Below, in pieces: positions 28,301-37,692 of a DNA stretch of 64,000 nt (within the stretch, counting starts at the first letter, position 1; the number at the start of each line of letters is the position of its first letter). The stretch is from Gerris lacustris (taxonomy: Eukaryota > Arthropoda > Insecta > Hemiptera > Gerridae), in the NCBI GenBank assembly GCA_951217055.1, contig OX578284.1:17535187-17599186 (forward strand). Reading direction: 5' to 3'. The position numbers and the translations under genes are program-made. Below the pieces are notes generated by a model that saw only the letters and a program-made list of their open reading frames with translations, did not search any database and was not told the DNA's origin.

Positions 28301-31300
28301 TTTTAAAAATAAAACAATGTACTAGTGTCACTTTCTTTGGAAAATAAAGGAAGGTTATGTTGAAAAGTACCCACCTAATAAGGAACTTACATTATAAAAA
28401 CAAATCCGGTTGTAGCATTTACATAAAGTCAATTTTTATTTTATTTTATTATTTATTTTTTTAATAAGTAGAGTGTCACTTCCTGAGAAAAATGAAGGAA
28501 GGATATGGTTAGTATTTAGTTTAAGGTTTAAACTTTTCGACCTAACCTAATCATAAAATTCCTTTATTTTCCTAACAAAGTGACACTTTACATATTTAAA
28601 ATAAAATAAAAATAAATAAATAAATATTTTACGATTTTGGTAGTATTCATACTACAGAAAGATTAAATTTTAATTTAAATCAAATTATAATTATTATTAA
28701 CTACGGGAAACAGACAGAGAAAAATACACTCCAGCGTTGGGATTTGAACCACAGGCCTCTATATTTCCAGTATAGCGCTCTACCAACTAAGCTACGCAGG
28801 AGAATGAGTTTCTCTGACGTTAATGATACCTTGTCCCATATTTAAGCTTTCAATTTTCCACATAAGTCTTAGAAGTCAACATTAATGACATAGAACTAGA
28901 CCGAGAAATAACGCTTATAATTATAAAGTACCCAATTAGTACCTGTACCTACTACAATCAATTAGAAATTCATATTTTACGATTTTGGTAGTATTCATAC
29001 TACAGAAAGATTAAATTTTAATTTAAATCAAATTATATATAGAGGCCTGTGGTTCAAAACCCAGCGCTGGAGTGTATTTTTCTCTGTCTGTTTCCCGTAG
29101 TTAATAATAATTATAATTTGATTTAAATAAATAAATTAAAAAAAAAAAAAAACTACTAAATTTAACAAGATGCTACAACCAGAATCGTTTCATAATGTAA
29201 AAAGGAAGTTAAAAAAAAAATTGAAAGTAAATAGGACAATTAGAAATGGGTGGGCCAAATAGTCCAGATTTAAAAAAAAAAATTATGTTCTTTGAAGTAC
29301 CTAAGTAAATACTAAGTAAAATCCTAAAAATTATATAAGTTTTAAGTATTAAAATATTGATGGCAGAGCTATTTGTTTTTCAATTTTTCCCTTCTATTTT
29401 ACTGGCAATATTAATTAATACATGTGGATTCTAAGAAAGTAGGGCTGGTGATAAGCAAGAAGACAGTTAATCAAGTTTCTACTGTAGTTTTTAATCTCTA
29501 GAAACGTAATGCCGTTACTTATGCTTTTAATTTTATTTATAAATCACTATAAGTTTTGATTTCTAAAGTTTGTCTATAAAAATTGTATTACATCCAAGAT
29601 TACTTGATAAAATTATCATGTCAGATTAATCCTCAATAATGGATGAAAATATAATCCAAATATACACCTTCATAATGCTTATATGTAATATTAAAAAAAG
29701 ATAAAATATAAGATATAAAGAAAAACTCAACAAGTAATTTCTATAGTAGAGTGCACTTAGTTATTTTCAATAACGATAAGCAGACACTTAATATATTATT
29801 TTTATTTTTTTTCATTATTCACTTAAGTGGTTTTTTTAACGTATCTAAAATAAATATAATACAAATGAATATATACTATATAATATATTAATATATACTA
29901 AATAAGTGAAAAAACTTCAAAAATTCTAATTAATCCCACAATGTATCACCTGAGTAAACACTTAATAATATTAAATTGATATAATATAATCATTCGTTAT
30001 ATTAAAAATGTGATTTAATAAATTGCATTATAACATTTCATAATTATACTCTTAACTTCCCCATATATGCAGGATTTGGAAAAACAATTTTGATGAAAAC
30101 AGCCACGATGATTTATTTTAAATAATGATTATAATAGTCCATTTAAATATCAATGAAACCATGTTTCATTGAGCAGCAAACCATTTATATGGTGATGCTG
30201 GGTGAACACCAAGAGAGGGGGCTGGTCAGGGAATTGAACCCAGATCTGTTGTCTCCCATTCAAGTTGACCATGCCTGATGCTGGGTATCTTTATTGATAG
30301 GAGAGCCAACTGCTCTCCTATCTGAGCTACTGAGGCCCTCTTACTTAAGTAGCTACCCATTTATATGGTAATGCTGGGTGAACACCAAGAGAAAGGACTG
30401 ACCAGGGAATTGAACCCAGATCTGTTGTCTCCCATTCAAGTTGACCATGCCTGATGCTGGTATCTTTATTGACAGGAGACCAACTGCTCTCCTATCTGAG
30501 CTACCGAGACCCTCTTACTTAAGTTGGTACCCATTTATATGGTGATGATGGGTGAACAGTGAACGTGGAGCCCCTTTCCAGAGTTGGAAATTGAACCTAC
30601 AGTATGCGCATTACGAGTAGTGATTTTTGACACTCAGATTGGCCAACCTAAATGAGGAAAAAAATAACGCCACTAGGCCTGAGGGAGGGGTGGGGCCAGT
30701 GACATTTTTATTTGCCTAGTTGGCCCGACCGTCTAGAATTCAAAATCCTGACCTCTCATTGGCTCCCCACCCAAATTTTTCGGATTTTCCCGTGCTGTCA
30801 AAAGTCAAAACTTATAACGTGCAAACTGTAGAACCTCCAGCGTGACAAGCCCATGTGAAACCAATGAACAACCAGGGACCCCTCGGAATATAATGCTTAT
30901 GATGATATTAATGAATATGAAGCCCATTTAAATAAGAATGAATTATTATAAGAAAATTTGCAGAGTTAAATCTGGTTTTTGAGATAATGGCACACTAAAA
31001 TAGGAAAATGGTGGACAATCACAACAGAAATATTAAGTTTTTTTCTAATACAGTTATTTTTAATGTTTTATTTTTATCTTTTCTTATTATTGAATTTCGA
31101 ATTGATTGTACGGGTACTAATTGAGTACTTTATAATTATAAGCGTTAATTCTCGGTTTTGTTCTAATGTCAATATTGACTTTCTAAATGTGAATGAATAT
31201 TGAAAGCTTGGATTCGGGACTAGTTATCGATTACGGCAGTGAAAAATCATTCACCTGCGTAGCTTAGTTGGCAAGAGCATCTGTACTGGAAATACAGGAG

Positions 31301-33960
31301 ACCCGTGGTTCAAATCCCGGCGCTGGAGTGTATTTTTCACTGTCTGTTCCCCGTAGTTAATAATAATTATAATTTGATTTAAATTAATAAATATATTGAT
31401 AACTCGAACCTTAAAATCTCACCTTTAAAATCTTACCTTTAAATCTCATTAAGTGAAAGTGATTTTCGTTTACCTTGCTAATTGAAGATTGAAGTAAAAA
31501 CATGTTCCCTTGAATTTCAAATTTGAGCTTCTCTGCAATTTGATATGATTTTCTCTGTAATTCTCACTTTAATTTAATTGACAAACTACAGATTAATTTA
31601 CTTCCCTTTAAATAATTTCAATTTAAAAAAAAAAATCAAAATCTTATACAATTAGCCAAGTTGAGCGTTATACTTTTTTTTTTTACAATTAGTATTAACT
31701 TTTGACACAGCACGGTAAAATCAAAAAAATGTGGAGGGGAGCACTGCATTTTGAATTCGAGAAGGTTGGGCCAACTAGGCAAATAAAAATGTCATTGGCC
31801 CACAGGCCTAGTGGCTTTATTTTTTCCTCATAAAGGTTGGCCAATCTCAGTGCCAAAAGTTAATACTAATTGTAAAAAAAGTATAAAAGCATTTCAGTAA
31901 ATACCCGAAGTAGTACATGGAAAAAATTTGATATTCAATTATTAAATAATAAAATATTCGTCTGTCTAAAAGAGAGAATCAAATTATTGATTCAAGGTCT
32001 CAAATAATAACAGACAACCTATTTACATCTAATGGAAACACATCGAACTGCCTTGCTCAGCAACTATCACATTTCATTGTTTTTGTAAATTGACATTTTT
32101 TTTATTTTATAATTTTATTTAATTTTTAATTAATTTCTTATATTTAAGCATTTATATTTATTGATATTACTATGTTATAAATAAGTTCAATCTTATATAT
32201 TTAAGCCAATGGCTTTAAATTTATGTCTCCTTAAAATTCCCTTAATAATTTAAAAGAGTTTATGATTTCTTTTTTAATTCTAATTCCTCCCCATATAAAT
32301 AACTATATACCAAGCTGTCGGACACCCTTCAAAAAACAAATTAATTAATTTATTTGGAACATACTCATCGCTAGTAAAACACAGTAAGCAAATTTGCATG
32401 GTTTAAAACCAAATATTTAATATTAAATAACTTAATTTTCAAAACACTTTCTTTAAAAATCTTAACTAAGACAAAATATCCAATTCCAGCCTATTGAATG
32501 TTTTGGACAATTGTACATCAAATTCCACCCAAATTATCTCACATTTGTTACAATTACTTACAAGAGATGCTTGCTTTAGTAACTTTTTTCCGCAAAGTAC
32601 ATTTTTTATACAGAATTAATTGTTTCTATTTGGGATTTTAAGGAGTTTATATTTGAATAAATATTTGAATAAAATTCAAAGGACAAAATCGACCGTTCTA
32701 TTGTTATAAAACAACAATAGCAAATAATATATTATAGAAGTAGTATAGAACTACTGAATGACTATTGCTATTGTATATATCAGTTAGCACACTAATACAC
32801 TCCTGAAACCGAAGTCTAAACACTGATATATCTGGTCTTAGTTAAAATCCCAGAGTGGTAACACTTGTTTTACACTAATGATCACATAGAGTAAAGTAAT
32901 TGTCACGGTCTTTAAATGACCTAAAATTGAGATTATCGGAAAGTAAAAAAAAGCGCAATGTTCTCTCTGTTATACCGTCCTGAGCCAGCTAAAGTGCTGA
33001 CAGGTCCTTCTACTCTTTTGGCTTTTTTGCCTCGAATTCCTATCATGGGTATCTTAATTCCAACTTTTACAGGAATGCCTTATTTGAGGCGATTTTTTTC
33101 TGTCTATGAGGAGCTTAACTTTTAGAGACACGCTGATTGTAGTGTTTATCATTCAATCTCTTCTTGTTATAACTGAGGTAATTCTCAATTATCTTGCTGC
33201 TTAAAAGTTATTTTCTATCCTACCCCACGACCTTCTAACTATATGTATATAGTTATATCATATTTTTTATAAACAGTTATATTTATTTTGAAAACTATTA
33301 GTAGACTTAACGGTGCCCTATAAAAGAGGCCTGCATATTTGATTGAAAATAAAAATCTGAGTTTTAGTGATAAAGATGTATTTGTTAAAGACAATATGAT
33401 GGCGTGATTGCAATCATCTGATAGGCTGAGGGCAACATGGTAGAGTAGATAGAATCCCTCACTTGTGGAGGCCACTTCCTTTTGACTGCCTTCACCAATT
33501 ACTTTCTACATGATGTCTCACTCTTTTCCTCTTAAAGAAACCCCTAGAGTTTTCTATATTGCATTATACTCGTACATTCTTCTATTTATAGTTACAAACG
33601 TCTTTACTGCGCAAATAACTATTTAATTCAATAAATGAAAACAATGAAAAACCTTCCAATATGTTAAGCTAACAACAATATAACCACTGATTTTGTATGT
33701 CTACATAAATTAATATGTTTAAAAGTAAATTTGCATAAGTATAAGAATAAATATTAATAACAATAACCATAAATTACATTCGACTATATTAAATGTTATC
33801 TGATTATAAACTGTTTTTTGTTGCAGCCAAGCCCGGTATGCTGGATTTGAAAGGCAAGGCTAAATGGGAAGCCTGGAATAAGGTTAAAGGTATGACCAAG
33901 GAAGCTGCAATGGAAGCTTACATTCAGCTAGCTGATGAACTCGCAGCAAAATACGCTTAA
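12629..33960 (+). CDS. Acyl-CoA-binding protein (three exons)
   Basis: Coding segments 12629-12643, 25727-25841 and 33827-33960 join in frame (15+115+134 nt) into 87 residues plus TAA, the usual length of single-domain ACBP. The protein starts [17 protein letters not shown] and has the family signature [11 protein letters not shown] at residues 30-40, then [12 protein letters not shown] at 46-57. The residues that hold the acyl-CoA in this family are present: Tyr30, Lys34, Lys56 and Tyr75. Members bind medium and long acyl-CoA esters in the cytosol and carry them between enzymes and membranes. There is no signal peptide, membrane segment or extra domain. All borders are GT-AG; intron 1 is phase 0 and intron 2 is phase 1. 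The introns (12644-25726 and 25842-33826) are very long and full of transposons. The start is fixed by the short first exon, which supplies the conserved MSLEQ. No break is seen, so the gene looks functional. Confidence 0.95.
13291..13362. repeat. (TA)n microsatellite
   Basis: An unbroken run of 36 TA units, followed by TACATACATA. Confidence 0.98.
14255..14640. repeat. Imperfect satellite in ACBP intron 1
   Basis: About ten to twelve diverged copies of a roughly 30-bp unit built from CAGTGATCTTTAGTTGG and CCATTATCAGTGAT. Spacing is irregular (about 25 to 45 bp), indicating an old array. Confidence 0.8.
15000..16470 (-). repeat. Large dispersed repeat, minus orientation
   Basis: Matches in reverse the blocks at 34990-36190 and 38250-38650: the CACTGATGCAGTAC segment near 15175, the CAAACAAACAAAC run at 16033, and the CGGTCCGAGACAACACAGAC segment near 16212. 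It includes a B-box-like GGTTCGATTCC on the minus strand near 16308. The small frame at 15009-15227 recurs at 35920 and is repeat-derived. Confidence 0.75.
17470..17658. mobile_element. Hairpin MITE (AGCCAATGAGAG family)
   Basis: Near-complete inverted repeat: GTTGACAGAGCGGGAAAGTA on the left and TACTTTCCCGCGCTGTCAAC on the right, with AGCCAATGAGAG at 17541 facing CTCATTGGCT. About 190 bp; inferred to fold end to end. Confidence 0.8.
17735..18440. mobile_element. Repeat bounded by GGGTCCGTA ends
   Basis: Starts AGGGTCCGTAGGCAAAACC near 17738 and ends TACGGACCCTCG near 18427, giving short inverted ends. The interior has the CCGTCCGTCC run and TTTGAAATTTGGCATGTATG, a string typical of many insect repeats. 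The class is not determined. Confidence 0.45.
18481..21371. mobile_element. hAT-like element in ACBP intron 1 (2,891 bp)
   Basis: Ends CACCGGCGCCGACT and inverted CACGGGCGCCGACT, flanked by an exact 8-bp duplication GTAGACGC (18473-18480 and 21372-21379). Subterminal GAGCCCCCCAATGTT repeats near 18518-18560. No transposase signature was seen. It carries a nested TAA-flanked MITE at 20427-20640. Despite its size it seems non-autonomous. Confidence 0.85.
20427..20640. mobile_element. Harbinger-like MITE (214 bp)
   Basis: Inverted ends GGCCCTCC[AG]CACACGGAGC with about 36 bp of arm similarity, flanked by TAA on both sides (20424-20426 and 20641-20643). A 3-bp TWA target and GGCC-type ends fit PIF/Harbinger MITEs. 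Nested within the hAT-like element. Confidence 0.75.
21530..21705. mobile_element. Hairpin MITE (AGCCAATGAGAG family)
   Basis: GTTGACAGCGCGGGAAAGT on the left pairs with ACTTTCCCGAGCTGTCAAC on the right; AGCCAATGAGAG at 21589 faces GCTCTCATTGGCTCC. Clearly related to 17470-17658. Confidence 0.8.
22262..22390. repeat. Fragment of the large dispersed repeat
   Basis: GTGTATTGGTGCCGGAATG, a shared TTTAGTGGATGAAAAATTA, and AAGGAACTTCTAGTGTGATT match 15135-15255 in the same order. A diverged partial copy. Confidence 0.55.
23040..23560. repeat. Imperfect tandem repeat, units of about 210 bp
   Basis: TTTTTACGTA occurs repeatedly, together with CTCGGAGACAA (23291, 23463) and AAAATTTC[CA]CACA[AG]AA, in the same order two to three times. 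Old and diverged. Confidence 0.55.
24972..25067. repeat. 32-bp tandem repeat, three copies
   Basis: AGCATATCCAGTAGGAGGTG starts at 24972, 25004 and 25036 with perfect 32-bp spacing; the third copy is cut short. TCCAGTAG and CTACTGGA inside each unit can pair. It lies in a 0.5 kb tract (24580-25140) full of GGATATCC-like words. Confidence 0.85.
25727..25841 (+). CDS. ACBP exon 2
   Basis: Preceded by a T-rich tract and TTTCAG, followed by GTACGG. It encodes residues 6-43 plus the first base of codon 44, covering helix 1, helix 2 and the loop up to GDNNT. Reading through the donor meets a stop 21 codons later, at 25904-25906, which supports splicing here. Confidence 0.95.
26380..26580. mobile_element. 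Hairpin-family MITE in ACBP intron 2, copy 1
   Basis: Shares GGCCAACCTATATGAGGAAA, CCACTAGGCCTG and GACATTTTTATTTGCCTAGT with 30624-30830 and, reversed, 31669-31885. The right part is decayed. Confidence 0.65.
28155..29275. repeat. Large inverted-repeat region with SINE insertions
   Basis: The left arm (28155-28320, with TTGGCCCACC and ATTTCTAATTGTCC) is mirrored by the right arm (29125-29275, with GGACAATTAGAAATGGGTGG). Inside are a second inverted pair around TAGTGTCACTTTC (28325) and AAAGTGACACTTTA (28577), and a minus-strand SINE at 28670-28990 with a partial plus copy at 29035-29125. Confidence 0.65.
28670..28990 (-). mobile_element. tRNA-derived SINE, minus strand
   Basis: On the minus strand: a leader with TGGGTACTTTATAATTATAA, then a tRNA-like core with A box TAGCTTAGTTGG and B box GGTTCAAATCC, then GGAGTGTATTTTTCTCTGTC and an ATTATAATTTGATTTAAATT tail. 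It matches 31085-31385 throughout. The core lies in the middle of the element. Confidence 0.75.
30186..30560 (-). mobile_element. Second tRNA-derived SINE family, tandem copies
   Basis: Two nearly identical units of about 172 bp (30186-30357 and 30358-30530) and the start of a third. On the minus strand each has A-box-like TAGCTCAGATAGGAGAGC and B-box-like GGGTTCAATTCC, with CAGTTGGCTCTCC between. The head-to-tail arrangement is unusual for retroposed copies. Confidence 0.7.
30624..30830. mobile_element. Hairpin-family MITE in ACBP intron 2, copy 2
   Basis: Same order of shared blocks as 26380-26580, with a better preserved right half: CTCTCATTGGCT at 30753 and TTTTCCCGTGCTGTCAA. Confidence 0.7.
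31085..31385 (+). mobile_element. tRNA-derived SINE, plus strand
   Basis: Core at 31255-31327 with TAGCTTAGTTGGCAAGAGC, an anticodon-like loop and GGTTCAAATCC. The acceptor stem does not pair and there are family-wide leader and tail segments, so it is not a functional tRNA. Confidence 0.8.
31669..31885 (-). mobile_element. Hairpin-family MITE with intact inverted ends
   Basis: TACAATTAGTATTAACTTTTG on the left (near 31683) is mirrored by CAAAAGTTAATACTAATTGT on the right (near 31854), extended outward to TATAC and GTATA. The interior is the reversed GGCCTAGTGGCTTTATTTT block. This copy defines the ends of the family. Confidence 0.8.
33827..33960 (+). CDS. ACBP exon 3 and stop
   Basis: Acceptor TTTTTTGTTGCAG, then CC that completes the split Ala44 codon, then [16 protein letters not shown] and the C-terminal helix ending AAKYA and TAA. 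Downstream, 33961-34110 is AT-rich 3' UTR-like sequence with no canonical AATAAA close by; AGTAAA near 34081 is the nearest variant signal. Confidence 0.95.
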
Positions 33961-34235
33961 AAACAACCATAAATAATATGGTTTCCTTATTATTAATATT
34001 GTTGTTTTAATTTATTTTTTGTATTAAGTTTTATTTATCCCAGTTTGTACAAGTGATGCAATATTTTATTTTTGTAAAAAAGTAAAGAAATTTGTAAAAG
34101 ATAAATTTATTGATTTTCCCCCTTTGCTCTCTTTATCTAAACTTTTGATAAATATTATGTCTTTGGTTAATTTTATTGCCTTATATAAAAATAATTCGTA
34201 TTAGCAGTTGTGCTATGGCTACATCTAAACGAATA

Positions 34236-34440
34236 CAGTAAAACCTGCTGAAGTGACCACCCGTGTTTATTGACCACCTGGTCAATGTGACCACTTTGTC
34301 ATGGTCCCTTCAGAAATGTACTTAATACTTCCTGTACATTTTCTTTTGCTTTTTGTGACCATCTGCCTATATTGACCAGTGACCACCTTTTTCTAGTCCC
34401 TTGAAGGAAATTTATTTCGGTTAAAGTGACCAAAGTGAAA
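34236..34440 (+). mobile_element. Truncated pogo-like MITE (GTGACCAC type)
   Basis: TA at 34234-34235, then CAGTAAAACCTGCTGAAGTG, with GTGACCA repeated six or more times through the body. The right end is lost in an A-rich run. Confidence 0.55.
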
Positions 34441-34989
34441 AAAAAAAAATAAAAAATAATAATAATAATATATTAGTGAAAATAACTATAATAATTCAGA
34501 AACATTTGCTTTTTAATTTAATTTCTTAGAACTCATACACTAGTTGTTGCAATAAGATTAAAACCCACTTCACTTTCTTTCTGTTTTATAAGAATTATTA
34601 AGAAGGATTTTAATTCAAAGAAATTAATCATCAAATGAAATAATTCTTGCTGGTTTTAAGAGTTAACCATAAAGAGTACATAATTATTTCTCTGTATTTT
34701 TTTCCTTTTCACTTCATTTTCATTTATTTGGAATATTATCTCCTTTTCTGTTAGCAAACTGTTTCTTGCTCAGTTGTTAGTTTGATTTAGAAAGTGAAGG
34801 GTGTATTTGTTTAATTTTCGTGTTGTGTGCTGAAATTACATCAAAAAAGTTTAGAATTTACTATTAAACGTAAGTACAAATATTTTTTAGAAAAATGTCT
34901 TACCTCATTTTGGCATAAATTGTAAACAATTAGCTAATCATATTTTAGGAAGGTTTTATTTTATACTTTATTTACAAATTGTGTGATTC

Positions 34990-36190
34990 TTTTTACTTTC
35001 TCATATAAAGAGAATGTATTGTGACGGCGCGAAAATTTGATGATGAGATTTTAATGGAATTACTCGTTTTAAGGTCACCTGTGTCCAAAAAAAGGTTTTT
35101 AAAAAATGTCTGTCTGTCGGCGGTTAAGTCGTGTGGAGCCTAGACTACTGGGCCGATTTTGACGAAATTTAGCATACATGTTCAGAAAAATCATACCCTG
35201 GGGGTAAATTGAGAAATTAATTTTAGTTCCAAATTTGGGCGCGGTACCTCCCAAAAACTCTGAAAAACGTGAAAAAAAATTATTTCCCGAAAACAGTTGG
35301 GACGATTTTGATTAAAAAATTCTAAAATGTAATCCATTTAATTAAAAATTTAACGATATCAGCCGTTTTCTCCGGAGAAAATCTAGTTCCTGAGAAAATA
35401 GCTTTAAACGCGGACAGAGGCCGGGTTCGATTCCCCACCGAGGAGAAGTTATTTTATGATTATTTTGATAACATTTTTATTTTTATGAATTCGTGTATGA
35501 GAAAGTTTGTCTGTGTTGTCTCGGACCGATTTTTTTATCTTCGTTTTGTTGAATTTAAATTGGCTTACAACATTGTTAATAATGTCACTAACAAAGTCAG
35601 TTGAGGGATTATGAATGGTTTATTCAACGAAATTTATTAAGACTTGTTTTACTAAGTTTTTATAATACTGTACATGAGTTTATCAAAATTGAATCCTTAT
35701 ACAATAGTACGAGTATGACGCAATAGTTTTAGTAGAGTAGTACCACTGTACCACTATTAGTAGAGTAGTACCACTACAAATCCCAAATTGAAAAATTGAT
35801 AAATCTATATATTTTAATTTATTTTGTATGCTACATAAACAATACATATTGAAACAACGAAATGTCATTGAATTGTCAAGTAAAGAAATGTAAAAATTAT
35901 ACTAGAAGTTCCTTACTCTTTGAAACATCCACTGATTTTTTTTTTTACTAATTTTTCATCCACTGATGCAGTACAGGAACGGTGTTCCTGCGCGTTACGG
36001 CGCCAGTACACCCCTGCCAAAGAGTCAAAAGTAAGATTGATGCTCTCGCTTTTACCTTATCCCTCACATCATGCAAATTCTTTTTGCCCTAGATATATTC
36101 TCCTGTTGCTTTGTTGTTAAATTTAATTGTTATATAATTTGATTTTTTTGTGATGGTTTTTTCCCCCTTTTTTTATAAGTAATGATAAAA
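34990..36190 (+). repeat. Large dispersed repeat, plus orientation
   Basis: Same blocks as 15000-16470, reversed. 35036-35424 is duplicated downstream at 36193-37692. A B-box-like GGTTCGATTCC occurs near 35410 with no matching A box. Confidence 0.75.
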
Positions 36191-36489
36191 TTCGATGATG
36201 AGATTTTAATGGAATTACTCGTTTTAAGGTCACCTGTGTCCAAAAAAATGGTTTTTAGAAAATGTCTGTCTGTCGGCGGTTAAGTCGCGTGGAGCCTAGA
36301 CTACTGGGCCGATTTTGACGAAATTTAGCATACATGTTCAGAAAAATCATACCCTGAGGCTAAATTGAGAAATTAATTTTAGTTCCAAATTAAGGTGCGG
36401 TACCTCCCAAAAACTCTGAAAAACGTGAAAAAAAAATTATTTCCCGAAAACAGTTGGGACGATTTTGATTAAAAAATTCTAAAATGTAA

Positions 36490-37597
36490 CAGGGTTCACA
36501 CTTAAAATTTGATTTTGATTTCCCTGACATCCCCTGACTTTCCCTGACTTTGTTGATCAATTTTCCCTGGCAAATTAAAAAAAAAAGAAAATAATAACAA
36601 TCTCGTAAATTATTACTTCAAGTGTATAAACAAATGGTGTGAATAAATATTTCCGATAATATTTATTCACACCATTTGTTTATACACTTGAAGTAATGTA
36701 AAACCTTAATAAACATTAAAAAGTCACCACAGTTTATCTTGTTAATTAAAGTAAAAATATTAAGAAAAGGATTTTTTTTTCCTGTAAATAAAATGTAGAA
36801 TTTAACAGTAAGTAACTAATATACCTGATATAGTTTAATATTTTTTTTAAAAAAATCACAAAATATGGCCCCCTCAATATGATTAGTTGGGCTTAGAGAT
36901 GTAAAAAAGTTTTTTTCTGGTGACGTTTTTCTTTCTAATTGATTTTTTTTTTTTTTTTCATGTATTTTTTCATGAGCCTATTTTTTCACTGTACAAGAAG
37001 GTATGTTTTTAATTGCTCATCATCAAAATACTTTTAATTATTATTTTACTTTAAAAATACAATGTATAGTATATGTCCAAGAATTTTTTTAACATTCATC
37101 ATTAATATAAAATATTTTTGATGAACAACATTTTTTATATATATACTCGTATATTTACTTGTCATAATAATCTCCACCACTAACGTAGTCGAATAAAATA
37201 ACTGATTTTTATTGCCAACTTTTTGATTTTGTACTATAAAAATTTACTCAAATTTCATTAATCAATTATGCAAGTTGTGTAACCATACTTTGTTTCTTCC
37301 TCAGAATTTTGTTTCTTATATCAGAGTTAAATAACCATATACTCGTAATAAAAAATAGTTACAAATTCATCTGAAAAAAACATAATATGTCACAAAAAAA
37401 GAGGGGCTTGTTTGTTTATAGTTTTATTTAATTGGCAAATTTTGTTTCCCTGACTTTTGGCTCATTTTACCTAACGTTTGGTTATTTTCCCTGATTTTAG
37501 GGTTATTTCAAAAAGTTTCCCTGACTTTCCCTGACCTCGATTTTTTTCCCTGACATTCCCTGATTTTCCCTGACTTTCCAGGTCAGTGTGAACCCTG
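36490..37597. mobile_element. TIR element with CAGGGTTCACACT ends and 5-bp duplication
   Basis: Inverted ends CAGGGTTCACACT, flanked by TGTAA on both sides (36485-36489 and 37598-37602). The uninterrupted paralogue near 35335 reads AAAATGTAATCC and shows the empty site. Subterminal words such as CCCTGACTTT recur near both ends. A perfect 40-bp hairpin lies at 36612-36697. No coding capacity; superfamily not assigned. Confidence 0.88.
36612..36697. repeat. Perfect 40-bp hairpin, 6-nt loop
   Basis: 36612-36651 is the exact reverse complement of 36658-36697, with loop TCCGAT. It lies inside the TIR element. Confidence 0.95.
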
Positions 37598-37692
37598 TGT
37601 AATCCATTTAATTAAAAATTTAACGATATCAGCCGTTTTCTCCGGAGAAAATCTAGTTCCTGAGAAAATAGCTTTAAACGCGGACAGAGGCC

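Larger units (their letters stand above)
25842..33826 (+). other. ACBP intron 2 (7,985 bp)
   Basis: GTACGG to TTGCAG. It holds hairpin MITEs, a large inverted-repeat region and tRNA-derived SINEs listed separately. 26590-28140, 29300-30160 and 31900-33820 show no gene, RNA or repeat that I can define. Confidence 0.9.
36193..37692 (+). repeat. Second copy of the 35036-35424 block, interrupted
   Basis: It matches the first copy base for base over long stretches, from GATGATGAGATTTTAATGG to GCGGACAGAGGCCG, but is split at AAAATGTAA by the element at 36490-37597. After GAGGCCG the two copies diverge. Confidence 0.85.

Noticed and set aside
31255..31327. Possible tRNA gene
   Set aside because: A and B boxes are present but the acceptor stem does not pair and the segment is part of a SINE family repeated nearby.
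35400..35425. GGTTCGATTCC as a tRNA B box
   Set aside because: No A box at a suitable distance and no cloverleaf; it is part of a dispersed repeat.
15009..36120. Similar 66-72 codon frames at 15009-15227 (minus) and 35920-36120 (plus)
   Set aside because: They are the same segment of a dispersed repeat, with a frame that survives by chance; no family resemblance.
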